Source: Chloroflexota bacterium (GTDB lineage Bacteria; Chloroflexota; Anaerolineae; Anaerolineales; Villigracilaceae). From it: 23,121 nt of DNA. The DNA lies in the NCBI GenBank assembly GCA_023459215.1, contig JAEWVF010000094.1:1-23121 (forward strand), in the 5' to 3' direction. Shown piece by piece: positions 23,090 through 23,121 of this stretch. A model generated the notes under the pieces. It did no database searches and was not told where the DNA came from. It saw only the letters and a program-made list of their open reading frames with translations. Each line of letters opens with the position of its first letter. Position 1 is the first letter of the stretch. The translations under genes were made by a program, and so were the position numbers.

Positions 23090-23121
23090 ATGGAGTCTAT
23101 CACAACAAATGGTGTAGTTTT
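23090..23121 (+). CDS. Start of an unidentified gene, cut by the window end
   Basis: ATG 23090 follows GAGGAAGG at a 5-base distance and opens MESITTNGVV before the window ends. Only ten whole codons are visible, too few to identify a family. The codons (ATC ACA ACA AAT GGT GTA GTT) are AT-richer than the GCC/CTG/CGC usage of neighbouring genes, which hints at acquired DNA. The hairpin that hides its ribosome-binding site is a style known from some transposase genes. A transposase is a possibility, not a call. Confidence 0.45.
   Translation, partial: MESITTNGVV

Noticed and set aside
22984..23121. A named insertion sequence at the right edge
   Set aside because: The hairpins and AT-rich codons are suggestive, but no terminal repeat pair, target duplication or transposase motif is visible before the window ends.

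Overview
The window is a GC-rich bacterial chromosome segment of about 23 kb. Its gene set is housekeeping and environmental: a complete hrcA-grpE-dnaK-dnaJ heat-shock cluster with a CIRCE operator, a replicative DNA polymerase III alpha subunit, lipoproteins with short Lys/Arg signal peptides, a Ser/Thr kinase fused to a TolB-like propeller, an EGY-type M50 protease and a PAS/GAF/HD-GYP receptor. The protein style and architectures suggest Chloroflexota, probably class Anaerolineae. That placement is inferred from resemblance and was not tested by phylogeny.

Layout, left to right. Positions 1-1829 hold the 3' end of a MalG-like sugar ABC permease and a lipoprotein GH13 alpha-amylase/glucosidase, with a long imperfect hairpin between them. 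Positions 1964-3982 encode a membrane-anchored kinase with an extracytoplasmic beta-propeller. Positions 4001-8772 are the heat-shock locus: promoter, CIRCE, hrcA, an intercistronic terminator-like hairpin, grpE-dnaK-dnaJ and a strong bidirectional terminator. Positions 8790-11360 hold a small membrane protein (-), a divergent enoyl-CoA hydratase and AAC(3)-family acetyltransferase pair (+), and another small membrane protein (-). Positions 11535-15455 are dnaE (-), with an unusual Pro-rich linker before its C-terminal domain. It is divergent from a DUF4190-like membrane protein. The 97-bp intergenic region has two TATAAT boxes placed 6-7 nt from the start codons, which suggests leaderless mRNAs, and a LexA/SOS-like palindrome.

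Positions 15936-16029 encode a selenocysteine tRNA (selC), recognised by its UCA anticodon, 8-bp acceptor stem, 6-bp D stem with 4-nt loop and long variable arm. It implies that the organism makes selenoproteins, although no selenoprotein or other sel gene lies here. It is followed by a tight operon (16082-19163) of M50 protease, orphan sugar-type solute-binding lipoprotein and DinB-fold protein. Positions 19216-22881 (-) encode a 1221-residue 4xPAS-3xGAF-HD-GYP predicted c-di-GMP phosphodiesterase. The right edge (about 22983-23121) is AT-richer. It carries two consecutive hairpins, the second burying the ribosome-binding site of a gene cut off by the window end, which may be the start of a mobile element.

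No stretch longer than 300 bases lacks a gene. The longest gaps are 22882-23089 (208 nt, hairpins described), 11361-11534 (terminator and promoter), 126-281 (hairpin) and 3983-4132 (promoter and CIRCE). No CRISPR array, rRNA or complete insertion sequence was seen.
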